A stretch of 64,000 nucleotides of DNA. Origin: Shewanella sp. Arc9-LZ. GTDB taxonomy: Bacteria > Pseudomonadota > Gammaproteobacteria > Enterobacterales > Shewanellaceae. The stretch lies in NCBI RefSeq assembly GCF_010092445.1, contig NZ_CP048031.1, positions 3,410,001 to 3,474,000 on the forward strand, given 5' to 3'. This document shows positions 46,002 to 56,644 of this stretch, piece by piece. The position numbers and the translations under genes were made by a program. A model generated the notes under the pieces. The model was not told where the DNA came from and did no database searches. It saw nothing but the letters and a program-made list of their open reading frames with translations. Position 1 is the first letter of the stretch. Each line of letters starts with the position of its first letter.

Positions 46002-47558
46002 ATGAAAGAGTCAAATACAGCGATAACTCAAATTTCGTTGATGAAGCAAAAGCTCCATGCAGCTAAACTTGCTCTCGAAGAAATAAATATCGATCGTAAT
46101 GATAAATTGAAAACATTAATTCAATTTATCACTCATCTGAGTCTTGCTTGTAAAGGGCAAAACTTAGAACTCGATAATAAACTGGCTAAATTGCGCCATC
46201 ATATGCACAATTTTGAGCAAATTGACGAGGCACTACCTGAACTCGTCGATATCGAAAGACTATTAAAATCTCAATATAGCCATACCATGACTCGTTTAGA
46301 AGACAGTCGTAATGGGCTCAATCGAGTGATCCGTCAGATCCAACGAATTAACTCTGCGCCAGACAAACTCAAAAAAGAAATCACTTACTTTAAACAAGAA
46401 TTAGGCAAACCATTCCATACTGTATGGGAATACATTCCCAAAGTTGAAAAACTGATTTTTTTCTATGAAGAAATTTTAAAACACGAATTTGCTGATGCCG
46501 ACAATTACGAAATTTTGCCTCACCATATTCAGCTAGCTAAAGAGCTTGCCGCTAAAATTGCTGAAATTGAATTTAGAAAAGATCAACGGGACCAAATTCT
46601 AGTCATAAAAGAAGTGTTACTTGGTGATATCAGCTTAAATAGCTTACTGGATTCTTACCAATCGATATTAAGCTTACTATTAGAAAATATTGCTCGCGAA
46701 AAAACTGCATCACAAGACTTTTTATTTGCCCTCAATGATGCTCTGACTATCGTTCGCGATGTGGTCAACAACACCCATAACAATAACCAACGTTGTGAGC
46801 AACTTAAAGGTCAATTAAATAAAGAAATCAATTTACGCGTCAATAATGCCGACGAGTTAGTGGTAGATGCAGATGATCTTAACCAATTAAAGATTCAACT
46901 GACGGTGCAGTTATCTTCACTTCGCGATTCACTGTCTCGTAAAGAGGCACTGGAACAACGTGAACAAACCATTTTACGTAAATCAATAGAGACAATGCGT
47001 AAAGAGCTCAATTCAATGAGCCAGGAAGCGAATAGTTACAAAGAAAAGCTATTTGAACATCAAAAGCTCAACCTACTCGATCCGCTTACCCAATTAGCAA
47101 ACCGTACTGCGTTAGAAGATCGCATGGAGCAAGAGTATCGCAACCATGTCCGCTTTAAAACGCCACTGTGGATAGCCGTTACAGACATAGACCACTTTAA
47201 AGGCATTAATGATAGCTTTGGTCACAGTACCGGCGATAAAACCCTGCAAGTCATTGCTATGGCGTTAAAAAACTCATTACGTGATAGCGAGTTTGTTGCT
47301 CGTTATGGTGGTGAAGAATTTGTATTACTATTACCTGATGTTACTGATGAACATATCTCTCAATTATTGAATCGAGTGAGAGAGAAAATCAAAAATATTC
47401 CGTTTAAGTTTAAAAATCAGAGAATTACAGTTACATTATCTATAGGTGCTGCACAAGTAATGGAAAACGAAACGCTTGAAGAAGCTTTCGAAAGAGCAGA
47501 TGCTGCATTATACCAAGCAAAAAACAACGGCAGAGACCGAGTCGTTATTGATATCTAG
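46002..47558 (+). CDS. Diguanylate cyclase with long coiled-coil N-terminus
   Basis: A 518-aa soluble protein. About 345 residues of helical, coiled-coil-rich sequence precede a GGDEF domain with LLDPLTQLANRTALEDRM, DIDHFKGINDSFGH and the active-site RYGGEEF. It should make c-di-GMP from GTP. The inhibitory site RxxD before the signature reads RDSE, so product inhibition may be absent. No membrane segment. Confidence 0.9.
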   Translation: MKESNTAITQISLMKQKLHAAKLALEEINIDRNDKLKTLIQFITHLSLACKGQNLELDNKLAKLRHHMHNFEQIDEALPELVDIERLLKSQYSHTMTRLEDSRNGLNRVIRQIQRINSAPDKLKKEITYFKQELGKPFHTVWEYIPKVEKLIFFYEEILKHEFADADNYEILPHHIQLAKELAAKIAEIEFRKDQRDQILVIKEVLLGDISLNSLLDSYQSILSLLLENIAREKTASQDFLFALNDALTIVRDVVNNTHNNNQRCEQLKGQLNKEINLRVNNADELVVDADDLNQLKIQLTVQLSSLRDSLSRKEALEQREQTILRKSIETMRKELNSMSQEANSYKEKLFEHQKLNLLDPLTQLANRTALEDRMEQEYRNHVRFKTPLWIAVTDIDHFKGINDSFGHSTGDKTLQVIAMALKNSLRDSEFVARYGGEEFVLLLPDVTDEHISQLLNRVREKIKNIPFKFKNQRITVTLSIGAAQVMENETLEEAFERADAALYQAKNNGRDRVVIDI

Positions 47559-47618
47559 CCTCCCAAGACAGTTTTCTTTGGACTCGGCATCAAACACTCG
47601 AGTCCAAAGGAGTTGCTT

Positions 47619-48983
47619 ATGATAGTAAAAATTAGTCCACGTGGTAGTCTAGATCAGCTTTCTCAATTAGAAGTCGAACGTCTGAAACAAGGTGCAAAAA
47701 GCGACCTTTACCAATTATATCGAAATTGCTCACTCGCAGTGTTAGCTTCAGGCCTTATCAGCGACAGTTCCGAAGACCTGTTTAGTCGCTATGAATCTTT
47801 TAGTCTTAATATTTTACAACGTGAAAGAGGCATCCAAATTGAACTCATCAACCCTCCTCTGCAAGCCTTCGTCGACGGGGAAATCATTGTCGGTATTCAA
47901 GAACATTTGTTTGCAGTACTCCGCGATATTATATACATCAGCAATAAGTACGAAAATTTAAAGCATATTGACTTAAGTAATGCCAGCCACATTACCAATG
48001 TTGTGTTTGATATTTTACGCAATGCTCAAGCAATCTCGCCAATGAAAGACCCTAATGTGGTGGTTTGTTGGGGAGGACACAGCATCAATGCTGTTGAATA
48101 CCAATATACCCGCGATGTCGGTTACCAACTTGGGCTACGTAGACTGGATATTTGCACCGGTTGCGGCCCTGGTGCTATGGAAGGCCCAATGAAAGGCGCG
48201 GCGATTGCCCACGCAAAGCAACGAGTTCACAACGCCCGTTATATCGGCTTAACCGAACCCAGTATTATTGCTGCTGAGCCCCCAAACCAAATTGTTAATG
48301 AATTAGTCATTTTACCCGACATAGAAAAGCGTCTAGAAGCCTTTGTCCGTTTAGGCCATGGTATTGTCATTTTCCCTGGCGGCGCGGGTACGGCTGAAGA
48401 ACTACTCTACTTTCTTGGTATCTTATTAAATAAAGAAAATTGCCATGCATCCTTTCCACTGGTATTAACCGGACCTGCTGAAAGTGCTGAATACTTTGCC
48501 GTTATCGATGAATTTATCGGGGCAACATTAGGCGAAGAAGCACAGAGTAAGTATCAAATCATTATCGGCGACTCTGCCAAAGTGGCGCAAATAATGAAGC
48601 AAGGCATGGAGCAAGTAAAAATCTATCGCAAAGAAAAATGTGATGCTTACCAGTATCAATGGTCACTCAAAATTGAACCCGAATTTCAATTACCCTTTGC
48701 GCCGACCCATGAAGTTATGGCAAATTTGAATCTCTATTTTCAAGAAAATAAGGCAGAACTTGCCGCTAACTTACGTAAAGCGTTTTCAGGTATTGTCGCC
48801 GGTAACGTAAAAGGCGATACCATCAAGTTAATTCAAGAGTTTGGTCCCTTTAAGATTGAAGGTGATGCTAAGCTCATGCTAATGATGGATAAGCTATTAA
48901 ACGCTTTTGTTAAACAACAACGAATGAAACTGCCAGGCAGCGCTTACGTGCCCTGCTACGAAATAATAAAAACAAATGAATAA
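47619..48983 (+). CDS. ppnN: Nucleotide 5'-monophosphate nucleosidase PpnN
   Basis: A 454-aa YgdH/PpnN-type protein that cleaves ribose-5-phosphate from purine nucleotides. The LOG-family site is seen in [15 protein letters not shown] and [16 protein letters not shown]. It starts at the ATG at 47619, 7 bases after AAAGGAG; the TTG two codons earlier is less likely. Its N-terminus ([18 protein letters not shown]) matches the enteric protein. The end overlaps xni by 8 bases, so the two are coupled. Confidence 0.94.
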   Translation: MIVKISPRGSLDQLSQLEVERLKQGAKSDLYQLYRNCSLAVLASGLISDSSEDLFSRYESFSLNILQRERGIQIELINPPLQAFVDGEIIVGIQEHLFAVLRDIIYISNKYENLKHIDLSNASHITNVVFDILRNAQAISPMKDPNVVVCWGGHSINAVEYQYTRDVGYQLGLRRLDICTGCGPGAMEGPMKGAAIAHAKQRVHNARYIGLTEPSIIAAEPPNQIVNELVILPDIEKRLEAFVRLGHGIVIFPGGAGTAEELLYFLGILLNKENCHASFPLVLTGPAESAEYFAVIDEFIGATLGEEAQSKYQIIIGDSAKVAQIMKQGMEQVKIYRKEKCDAYQYQWSLKIEPEFQLPFAPTHEVMANLNLYFQENKAELAANLRKAFSGIVAGNVKGDTIKLIQEFGPFKIEGDAKLMLMMDKLLNAFVKQQRMKLPGSAYVPCYEIIKTNE

Positions 48984-49743
48984 ATTACTCATTATTGATG
49001 GACTCAATCTCGTACGCCGCATTCATGCGGTGCTACCTGATGAAAACGATATTACCAGCGTTCAAGAACGTGTTTTAGCAGCATCCAAAAAAATGCTGTT
49101 ACAACATCAACCGACTCATTGCATTGTCGTTTGGGATGGCAATGAGCCATCTTGGCGCAAAACGCTGTACAGTGATTACAAAAAAGGTCGTAAACCCATG
49201 CCGACGGCATTAAGTGATGGCCTGGTAAATATCAAAGCCACACTGGCTGAACACGATATCAATTCTTTCGACGCTCAATCTGAAGCCGATGATGTTATCG
49301 CCACCATCGCGATGAAAATGATCAGCAACAAGGGTGAAGTGATTATTGTGTCAACCGACAAAGGCTTTAGCCAGTTACCGACCAAAAATCTCACCTTGTG
49401 GGATCACTTTAATCAGCACGTTTTTGATGTTGCGCAATATGAAAAGAAACTGGGAATAGAGCAATACCAAATGCTCGACTTTATTGCATTAGCGGGTGAC
49501 AGCGGCAATAAAATTCCCGGAATTATGGGCATAGGCCCAAAATCTGCAGCGGATTTACTCAATAAATTTAGAACGCTAGCTAATTTATATCGTTCTTTAG
49601 ATAACCTTGGCGCCAAGCAAGCACTTAAATTAGCCGAAGGAAAAGAGATTGCCAGAATTAGTTATAAATTAGCGCAGTTACAATGCGATATTCCACTGAA
49701 TATTAATTTGAAACAATTTAGGATCAATCCAATAACAAACTAA
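48976..49743 (+). CDS. xni: Flap endonuclease Xni (ExoIX)
   Basis: A 255-aa 5'-nuclease-fold protein: [14 protein letters not shown] at the N-terminus, [10 protein letters not shown] metal ligands, [10 protein letters not shown], and a helix-3-turn-helix DNA-binding region ([27 protein letters not shown]). It lacks the polymerase part of Pol I. It processes 5' flaps. The start lies inside the end of ppnN. Confidence 0.92.
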   Translation: MNKLLIIDGLNLVRRIHAVLPDENDITSVQERVLAASKKMLLQHQPTHCIVVWDGNEPSWRKTLYSDYKKGRKPMPTALSDGLVNIKATLAEHDINSFDAQSEADDVIATIAMKMISNKGEVIIVSTDKGFSQLPTKNLTLWDHFNQHVFDVAQYEKKLGIEQYQMLDFIALAGDSGNKIPGIMGIGPKSAADLLNKFRTLANLYRSLDNLGAKQALKLAEGKEIARISYKLAQLQCDIPLNINLKQFRINPITN

Positions 49744-49989
49744 TGCCATAATAAGCTAACCTTTACTCTGGATAAGGGATGGGCTAAAGCGTTAAAAATA
49801 AGTGTATTTAACGTCTGCTATCACTCTTGCTATTGATGTTGCCAAGGGTTTTAACATAATAGTAGGCTTATGGTAAGTCGATACAATACAGATAACAGAA
49901 AAGTGTTATTTGATAACCGTTTATTATCCAGAGTTGAGTAAAAACACATAACCTCAACGGTATTAATACCATAACGGATTACACAGATT

Positions 49990-50388
49990 ATGAATGCAAA
50001 AGTGACGTATATCATCGGTGGAATTTTCACTGCCTATTTACTGTTTGTTGCCGTGGTGATTTTTGTTTATGAACCACAGCCAGAAGACCGAGCATGGGAT
50101 GATCGCCAAGCATTCAACTTACAAAAAATGAGTGAAGTCAGCTTTGGTCAAAGCCTTGATGAGATCAGAACATTATTAGGCAGTGCAGATTTTGTCGAAG
50201 CCAAAACCGGCATTGATGGACAATATCAAGTGATGTATTACCGTACCCACCACATAAAATCAGACGGTGAAACCACTAAAGAAGAGTGCACCCCATTGTT
50301 ATTTAGAGATAATCTGCTGATTGCATGGGGACAAGACACTGAAGATCAATATTTTGCCGTGCCAATAACCCATCAAGAACCACAATAG
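49990..50388 (+). CDS. DUF3192 family protein
   Basis: A 132-aa protein with an N-terminal membrane anchor (residues about 7-27) followed by a small SmpA/BamE-like globular part (VSFGQSLDEIRTLLGSADF, QVMYYRTHHIKSDGETTKEECTPLLF). Likely faces the periplasm. The function of the family is not known. Confidence 0.82.
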   Translation: MNAKVTYIIGGIFTAYLLFVAVVIFVYEPQPEDRAWDDRQAFNLQKMSEVSFGQSLDEIRTLLGSADFVEAKTGIDGQYQVMYYRTHHIKSDGETTKEECTPLLFRDNLLIAWGQDTEDQYFAVPITHQEPQ

Positions 50389-50417
50389 TTGCTTATTTGT
50401 CTGTGGTATCAATAACA

Positions 50418-50455
50418 AAAAACGCCCTATCGGTATCAGCATAGGGCGTAAAAGT
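50418..50455. terminator. Terminator after DUF3192 gene
   Basis: AAAAAACGCCCTAT and ATAGGGCGTAAAA form a 9-bp stem; located between convergent genes. Confidence 0.75.
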
Positions 50456-50488
50456 TAATTCAGATCAAACATTGATAGCCGTTTTAAT

Positions 50489-53350
50489 CTACTTTTTATA
50501 CTCCTGATAAACTTCACCTTGGCGGAGCCAATCTGGGGCTTGCTCACCCTTTAAGTAATGATCGAAGTACTGCTTCATCTTAATGGTATAATCAAGTTTA
50601 TTGGGATATTTTTTCAAATGATGTGGCTCATCTTCATATTGTAAAAACACCACATCCTTGCCTGCACGACGCATTGCCAGATATAGCTCAATACCCTGCT
50701 CCCATGGTACAGCATCATCTTTATCACCAAACATAATCATCATGGGTGTTTGAATGCGATCGACATAAAAAATCGGCGAGTTTTCAATATACTTTTGTGG
50801 TGCCTTGAATAGACTCTCGCCCATTCGACTTTGGCCCGTTTCATATTGAAATTGTCTTGCTAGCCCTGAACCATGGCGAATGCCACTATAAGCACTGGTC
50901 ATATTCGATACCGGAGCTCCAGTCACAACAGCTTTAAAGATATTGGTTTGGGTTACCGCATAAGCACTCTGATAGCCGCCCCAAGAATGCCCTTGAATAC
51001 CAACAGCATCAGGATCGGCAATCCCCATCGCTATCAATTTTTGTACGCCTGCGGTCAGTGCTTTTACTGAAGAGATCCCCGGATAACCTATCTCGAAACG
51101 AATATCAGGCAAGAAAATCGCATAACCATTGTCTGCATACCAAGCAAAGTTAGGTCGATGATTGAGCTTCATATCAGGAAACGCATGTAGCCTATCGCTC
51201 ATAAACCGATAGAAATACACTAAGGTTGGATACTGTTTACCGGCTTGGTAATTTGTTGGCTTAATGAGTACCCCATCCATGTTAACACCGTCACCATCTC
51301 GCCAATGTACTAGCTCCGCATTGCCCCATTTAAAGGGTTTACGCTGCTTATCCAATTGGGTCACCTGTTGGGCGTTCTGTGGTGAGGTATTAGCTGCAAT
51401 ATATAAATCAGGATACAAATCATAGCGCTGTTTCGAAAACACCACTGTCGAGGCTTTATTAGCTCTGGCAAGCAACGTTAATTTACTGTTGCTTTCGGTT
51501 AAGCGCTTCACACCAGCAACACCCATTTTGGCGCTGAAAAAACCGTCTGCTTTTGATAGATGACTATAACCTTGCAATAGCACAGTTTCAGCATCACTCA
51601 CTACTGCGGGTAACAATTCATCCTTCACTAAGCCAACCAGTCTAAATTGAGTTTTCTGCTTTCGCCCTTCGCCATTGGTTAACATAAACCCTTGGTTCGA
51701 TGCGGTATTAAACTGCCATACATCATATTTATCATAAACGGTTATCGCACTATCATCAGTTAGCCAAGGGCCAAAACCGTAACCGGGTGCAGCACTGGGA
51801 TAGTCATGGTCTTCATCAGCAAACGGTGTCGTAATATTAGCAGTCAAATTAACCCGACGTTGAGATGCAATGTCTAAAAGAAACACGTTACCTTGCTGAT
51901 AATAAGCTAGAAACTTAGCATTCGGTGACAGAGTCGGCATTGCATCACTAGGTTGCTGAGTTAACACTGGAATTTTATTACCGTTGTTTACATCAACCAA
52001 ATACACATCACGATAAAAACCTGCCCAGGTGATCATTTTTTGATATGGCACATCTGAACTGGCCAATAAAAAACGCGCTTGCTCACCATAAGTAACATCT
52101 GGCACCACTTGATCAGCTAATTGGACTAACTTATTTGAATCTAAGTGTAAAACCGCTAAATAAGTGCGTTTTAATTCTTGCTCATATTCTTTGACTTCTT
52201 GAGGCTTAATTTTGGCATCATCACCATGCCAAATGCGTAGCTGCTTTTTCGCCGTGATAATCTCTGGATTAAACACATCATTGGTATTTTGATAATCAGC
52301 TAATTCAGCTTGCTGAGCAACTTTTGGGACTCGACCAACATACAAACGTTGGCCGTCTTTTGAAAACTGTAAGCTTGAATATTGGTTATATGTCCAAGCT
52401 TCAGACTGGGCAAATTGCTGTTGTTTATTCTGCTCTACATCAATAAGCAACATGTTGTGCTCACGGCCATAGCGTGTCGAACTCGCAGCGCCTTTCGTCA
52501 CGGCAACATATTGACCATCATCGCTGATCGCTAATGCTTCAATATGTTCATCGCGACTACCATAAAGTTGACGCTGTTTTTGGTCATCCAATGCTACCAG
52601 CACTAGTTGGTGCAATTGATTTTCACCTTGATTAACGACTGCAACAAAATGCTTCCCAGCTTTATCAAAAGCAAATTGGGTCACATCAGATAGCTGGGTG
52701 TGTTGATTGGTAGCCAGATTAATTAACCGAACATCAGAGCCTTTATCTGCTTCCTCAATTTCAACATGAGTATCATCTTCAACCTTAGCAGTATTTTCGG
52801 TAACCGTTGATTCAGAGATAATAGATTCAGAAGCTTTAGACTCAGAAGCAATGGATTCAACAGCCTTAGATTCCGATAATTCAGATTTCTCATTCGTAGA
52901 CTCAGGCTTGTTAATTTTAAATTTTAAAACTAAAAAATGACCATTATCGCTAAATAGGGCAGATTCAACATTCTCAAACGTCTGTTGCTTACCACTTTGA
53001 GTATTCAGTAAGACCACTTCATGGGGTAAATCGGCTTTCTTCTTGGTTTCTCGCTCAAATAAGTTCGCTTCAATGGTCGCCAACACAAATTTGCCATCAG
53101 CACTGACATTCACATCGGTGCCATTGGCAATTTCATACTGTTTACTGTTATCACTAAAACGGATTAATGCACGACTATTGCCTCTATCAGGAGTAGCCTG
53201 TACCGCAATCACGTTGCCATTATCAGAAATAACCGGCTGTTGTAAGGTTTCAAAATGCATAATGTCATCAAGGGACAGTGCACGTTGTGGAGCCGCATGG
53301 GCATTAAATGACAGACAGACTGCCAATGGAATTAAATTGAATAATTTCAC
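50489..53350 (-). CDS. S9 family serine peptidase (prolyl oligopeptidase type), exported
   Basis: A 953-aa secreted or periplasmic peptidase. Signal peptide ends AHA (about residue 19), a beta-propeller region follows, then the alpha/beta hydrolase domain with nucleophile GHSWGGYQSAY, Asp in FGDKDDAVPWEQG and His in EDEPHHLKK. The propeller is interrupted at about residues 150-200 by a low-complexity run built of SES/SEK/ES repeats (SESKAVESIASESKASES). No partner genes are adjacent; it may degrade peptides for nutrition. Confidence 0.9.
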   Translation of the reverse strand: MKLFNLIPLAVCLSFNAHAAPQRALSLDDIMHFETLQQPVISDNGNVIAVQATPDRGNSRALIRFSDNSKQYEIANGTDVNVSADGKFVLATIEANLFERETKKKADLPHEVVLLNTQSGKQQTFENVESALFSDNGHFLVLKFKINKPESTNEKSELSESKAVESIASESKASESIISESTVTENTAKVEDDTHVEIEEADKGSDVRLINLATNQHTQLSDVTQFAFDKAGKHFVAVVNQGENQLHQLVLVALDDQKQRQLYGSRDEHIEALAISDDGQYVAVTKGAASSTRYGREHNMLLIDVEQNKQQQFAQSEAWTYNQYSSLQFSKDGQRLYVGRVPKVAQQAELADYQNTNDVFNPEIITAKKQLRIWHGDDAKIKPQEVKEYEQELKRTYLAVLHLDSNKLVQLADQVVPDVTYGEQARFLLASSDVPYQKMITWAGFYRDVYLVDVNNGNKIPVLTQQPSDAMPTLSPNAKFLAYYQQGNVFLLDIASQRRVNLTANITTPFADEDHDYPSAAPGYGFGPWLTDDSAITVYDKYDVWQFNTASNQGFMLTNGEGRKQKTQFRLVGLVKDELLPAVVSDAETVLLQGYSHLSKADGFFSAKMGVAGVKRLTESNSKLTLLARANKASTVVFSKQRYDLYPDLYIAANTSPQNAQQVTQLDKQRKPFKWGNAELVHWRDGDGVNMDGVLIKPTNYQAGKQYPTLVYFYRFMSDRLHAFPDMKLNHRPNFAWYADNGYAIFLPDIRFEIGYPGISSVKALTAGVQKLIAMGIADPDAVGIQGHSWGGYQSAYAVTQTNIFKAVVTGAPVSNMTSAYSGIRHGSGLARQFQYETGQSRMGESLFKAPQKYIENSPIFYVDRIQTPMMIMFGDKDDAVPWEQGIELYLAMRRAGKDVVFLQYEDEPHHLKKYPNKLDYTIKMKQYFDHYLKGEQAPDWLRQGEVYQEYKK

Positions 53351-53789
53351 AGTTTTCCTCTAATGGTAACGTTGATTGATTATTTTTATAGATCACCGTA
53401 ATAGATCATCGTGTTGGATTATCTCAATATTGACTAGCTAACGTTAAGCCAACCAGCAAAAGACATGACATGCGACCAAAGTCGTCTTTATAAAAAATGC
53501 TTACAGAATAAGCTAATGCTGCCAATGAAACATTGAACCGCAGATAAATCTTCAGCATTAAGATACTTTACAAGTAAACGATTTGTAATAAAGGTTCATA
53601 GTAAAACAATCAAATTAGAATTGACTTAAAAATAACGGAAATAATGTGATAATACTCACTATTTTCTGTAAATAAACATTAAAAGTCGTTAAAATACGCC
53701 GCAGAAAAACGACGCTTTTTATCGTCACCTAGCCGTGCCATATATGCGGTCTATCAATTGCAGTAACCACAACCGTGGAAGGACTATTC
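53351..53789. other. Divergent intergenic region, S9 peptidase / isocitrate dehydrogenase
   Basis: About 439 bases, AT-rich, with promoters for both genes. No open frame with a ribosome-binding site other than the dehydrogenase start is seen. Confidence 0.5.
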
Positions 53790-54800
53790 ATGTCAAAACG
53801 TACAATAACCGTGATCCCAGGTGATGGGATTGGCCCAAGCATTATCGATTCAGCATTGAAAATCCTCGACAAAGCAGGATGTAACTTTGAATATGAATTT
53901 GCAGATGCAGGGTTAACGGCGTTAGAAAAGCACGGTGAATTAGTACCACAACGTACATTAGACCTTATCGAGAAAAACCGCATTACGCTTAAAGGACCTT
54001 TAACCACACCTGTCGGTGAAGGTTTTACCTCTATTAATGTAAACTTACGTAAAAAGTTCAGTCTTTATGCTAACGTGCGCCCGGTGATTTCATTTAAAGG
54101 AACCCAAGCGCGTTATGAGAACATTGATATCATTACCGTGCGTGAAAACACTGAAGGCATGTACTCAGGCTTAGGCCAAAAAATCTCTGACGATGGTCAA
54201 ACAGCCGAAGCGACCAGTATTATTACTCGTCAAGGTGCAGAGCAAATCACCACATTTGCTTACGAACTTGCTCGTAAAGAAAATCGTAAAAAAGTGACTA
54301 TCGTTCATAAAGCTAACATCATGAAATCAACTTCAGGTTTATTCTTGAAAGTGGCACGTGAAGTGAGCTTGCGTTACCCAGACATCACCACCGAAGAAAT
54401 GATTGTTGATGCCACTTGTATGAAACTGGTTATGAATCCTGAAAACTTTGATGTTATTGTGACCACTAACCTATTTGGCGACATCTTGTCTGATTTATGT
54501 GCCGGTCTTGTGGGCGGTTTAGGCATGGCTCCAGGGGCAAACATTGGTCGCGATGCCGCTATTTTTGAAGCGGTACACGGCAGTGCACCAGATATCGCAG
54601 GTAAAAACTTAGCTAACCCAACCTCGGTAATTTTAGCGTCGATTCAAATGCTAGAATACCTAGGTATGTCTGATAAAGCTGAGATGATCCGTAGCGCAGT
54701 ATCGGCTGTTATTGAAGAAGGCGACCGTACTACCCGCGATTTAGGCGGCACTCACGGCACTACCGACTTCACTCAAGCAGTACTCGATCGTCTAGGATAA
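53790..54800 (+). CDS. Isocitrate dehydrogenase, NAD-type short form
   Basis: A 336-aa member of the isocitrate/isopropylmalate dehydrogenase family: VIPGDGIGPSI at the N-terminus, KGPLTTPVGEGFTSINVNLRKKFSLYANVRP (substrate-binding arginines), and TNLFGDILSDLCAGLVGGLG. The length and the pattern of the NAD-dependent type suggest NAD use. I start at the ATG at 53790 (MSKRTITV), after GGAAGGAC; five codons upstream are open but unconserved. TCA-cycle step; a second monomeric NADP form may exist elsewhere. Confidence 0.88.
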   Translation: MSKRTITVIPGDGIGPSIIDSALKILDKAGCNFEYEFADAGLTALEKHGELVPQRTLDLIEKNRITLKGPLTTPVGEGFTSINVNLRKKFSLYANVRPVISFKGTQARYENIDIITVRENTEGMYSGLGQKISDDGQTAEATSIITRQGAEQITTFAYELARKENRKKVTIVHKANIMKSTSGLFLKVAREVSLRYPDITTEEMIVDATCMKLVMNPENFDVIVTTNLFGDILSDLCAGLVGGLGMAPGANIGRDAAIFEAVHGSAPDIAGKNLANPTSVILASIQMLEYLGMSDKAEMIRSAVSAVIEEGDRTTRDLGGTHGTTDFTQAVLDRLG

Positions 54801-54843
54801 TTCCATATGGTTACGTTAATGACTGAGTTATCTGTCATTAACT

Positions 54844-54882
54844 AAAAAGCCCCTTATGCAATGTTGCATAAGGGGCTTTTTG
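54844..54882. terminator. Bidirectional terminator, isocitrate dehydrogenase gene / rlmM
   Basis: AAAAAGCCCCTTATGCAA and TTGCATAAGGGGCTTTTTG form a long stem of about 15 bp between convergent genes. Confidence 0.92.
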
Positions 54883-54902
54883 TTAGCGGCGCAATAGTAT
54901 TT

Positions 54903-55991
54903 TTATGCGTAGCTCACACCCTTTTCAGGGAATATCCATAAATGCACGGTCACTTCATCGCGGTCATGATAAAGGTGCTTACACTGCATTTTAAAATCAA
55001 TTTCATTTTCAGTTAAAATGGCACCAATGGTTTCTAAAATCACGCTAACTTCTTTATAGCGGCTTTTCATTGGTAACTTAAGATTAAAAATAGCTTCTTT
55101 AAACCAACCATTAATCGCCCAAGCTTCCATTAATTCAGCAACTCGGGCTGGCTTTTCAACCATATCACACACTAACCAATACACATTTTTACGCGGTGGC
55201 TCAAAACGAAAACCATCTGCACGGTAATGCTTCACCTGGCCTGTTTCCATCAACTTCGGATCCATTGGACCGTTATCTACCGCAGCCACCATCATCCCAC
55301 GGCGAACTAATTGGTAAGTCCAACCGCCAGGACAAGCGCCTAAATCAACGGCATTTAACCCACTACGACAACGTGTTTCTTGTTCTTCTTTCGTTAAAAA
55401 GGCTCCAAACGCTTCATCTAGCTTAAGGCTTGAACGACTAGGCGCATCTGCAGCCATTCTTAATCGAGGAATACCCATAAAGTGTGGCGAACTATTGTGG
55501 CTTAACGAATAACCCGCATACGCTTTGCCTGGTCCGATAAAACACACATGAATAATAGGACGGCGGTCACTTTCAGCGTTAAGCAATGCGCCGCTCTTTT
55601 TTAAACCTTGACGTAACGGCACTGTCAATTTACGACAAAATGCAGATAATTCTTTTGCTTCATTGGTGTCAGGCGTTTCAACGCGTAGCTCACCACATTT
55701 TGACAGCGCGGCCAATGAAGCCACAATAGGCCCGACTCGATCTTGTTCAGGTAAATCACTCAACAACTCACCCGCGGCAAACATCTGACGCGCAAAAACT
55801 AATGAACTAAGCGCCAATTCCTTAACTAACGTATCGGCACCATTATCGTCAAAACATTGATAAATCACATAGGCATCGTTGATGTTGGTTTTAACAAAAC
55901 CACCCACATTTAATTCTGTTGCCCGTTGTTGAATTTCTGCCGCACAGTCTTTTTCATAGCCTGAGCGACAAAATAGGAATAGGTTTTTCAT
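54903..55991 (-). CDS. rlmM: 23S rRNA (cytidine2498-2'-O)-methyltransferase
   Basis: A 362-aa protein with an N-terminal THUMP-like domain and a C-terminal Rossmann methyltransferase domain containing DLGACPGGWTYQLV (SAM motif) and VCDMVEKPARVAEL. It 2'-O-methylates C2498 of 23S rRNA. I start at the ATG at 55991 (MKNLFLFCRSG), after AAGG; an upstream open extension of 21 codons is not conserved. The order rlmM-DUF423-gcvA matches E. coli with one gene inserted. Confidence 0.93.
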   Translation of the reverse strand: MKNLFLFCRSGYEKDCAAEIQQRATELNVGGFVKTNINDAYVIYQCFDDNGADTLVKELALSSLVFARQMFAAGELLSDLPEQDRVGPIVASLAALSKCGELRVETPDTNEAKELSAFCRKLTVPLRQGLKKSGALLNAESDRRPIIHVCFIGPGKAYAGYSLSHNSSPHFMGIPRLRMAADAPSRSSLKLDEAFGAFLTKEEQETRCRSGLNAVDLGACPGGWTYQLVRRGMMVAAVDNGPMDPKLMETGQVKHYRADGFRFEPPRKNVYWLVCDMVEKPARVAELMEAWAINGWFKEAIFNLKLPMKSRYKEVSVILETIGAILTENEIDFKMQCKHLYHDRDEVTVHLWIFPEKGVSYA

Positions 55992-56087
55992 TTGGAGCCT
56001 TAGCGTAAGGATATTCGCATAATAGCGAGACAATAATCTCGCTATTATACTCAAAAATGCTCAAGGTGGGAGAATTTAGCTATGGCA

Positions 56088-56468
56088 TTATTCTGCTGAT
56101 TTAGCATGCCAAATTGCCGCAGCAAATAACAACCACCCCACTAAGAAGCATAACCCGCCCATAGGCGTAATTGGGCCAATCCATTTAGCCCCCGTAAAGG
56201 CATAAAGGTATAACGAACCAGAAAACAATATTATCCCGGCAATAAAGCTATAAGCAGCCCAGTTGATCAACTTAGAGGGGATCCAATGAGCAGAAAAAGC
56301 CAATGCAATCAATCCAAAGGTATGATAAAACTGATAATCGACCCCGAGTTTAAAAATACTCACTAATTCCGGTGGTGCGATAGTTTTAAGCCCATGAGCA
56401 GCAAAAGCACCCAGTGCTACAGCCATAAAACCACTTAATGTGGCAAATAATAATAGACCTTTATTCAT
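56088..56468 (-). CDS. DUF423 family membrane protein (YgdD-like)
   Basis: A 126-aa protein with four hydrophobic helices and the DUF423 features LGAFAAHGLK and FYHTFGLIALA. The ATG at 56468 (MNKGLLLFATLSG) lies after GAGG; the first ATG 15 bases earlier is possible. Inner-membrane, function unknown. Confidence 0.88.
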   Translation of the reverse strand: MNKGLLLFATLSGFMAVALGAFAAHGLKTIAPPELVSIFKLGVDYQFYHTFGLIALAFSAHWIPSKLINWAAYSFIAGIILFSGSLYLYAFTGAKWIGPITPMGGLCFLVGWLLFAAAIWHAKSAE

Positions 56469-56644
56469 TTTACTTAACCTCATACAACATAAACCGACAA
56501 TGCATCATACTATTGAAGCAAGCTGATTTTCGTGACTTAAACCATCACCATACTTATTAATGCAGGTATTAATAACTATGGTGACGTTAATAAAAATATC
56601 AGCATAATAGTCACCACATATGCGTAAAACATCGCGTTACAGCA

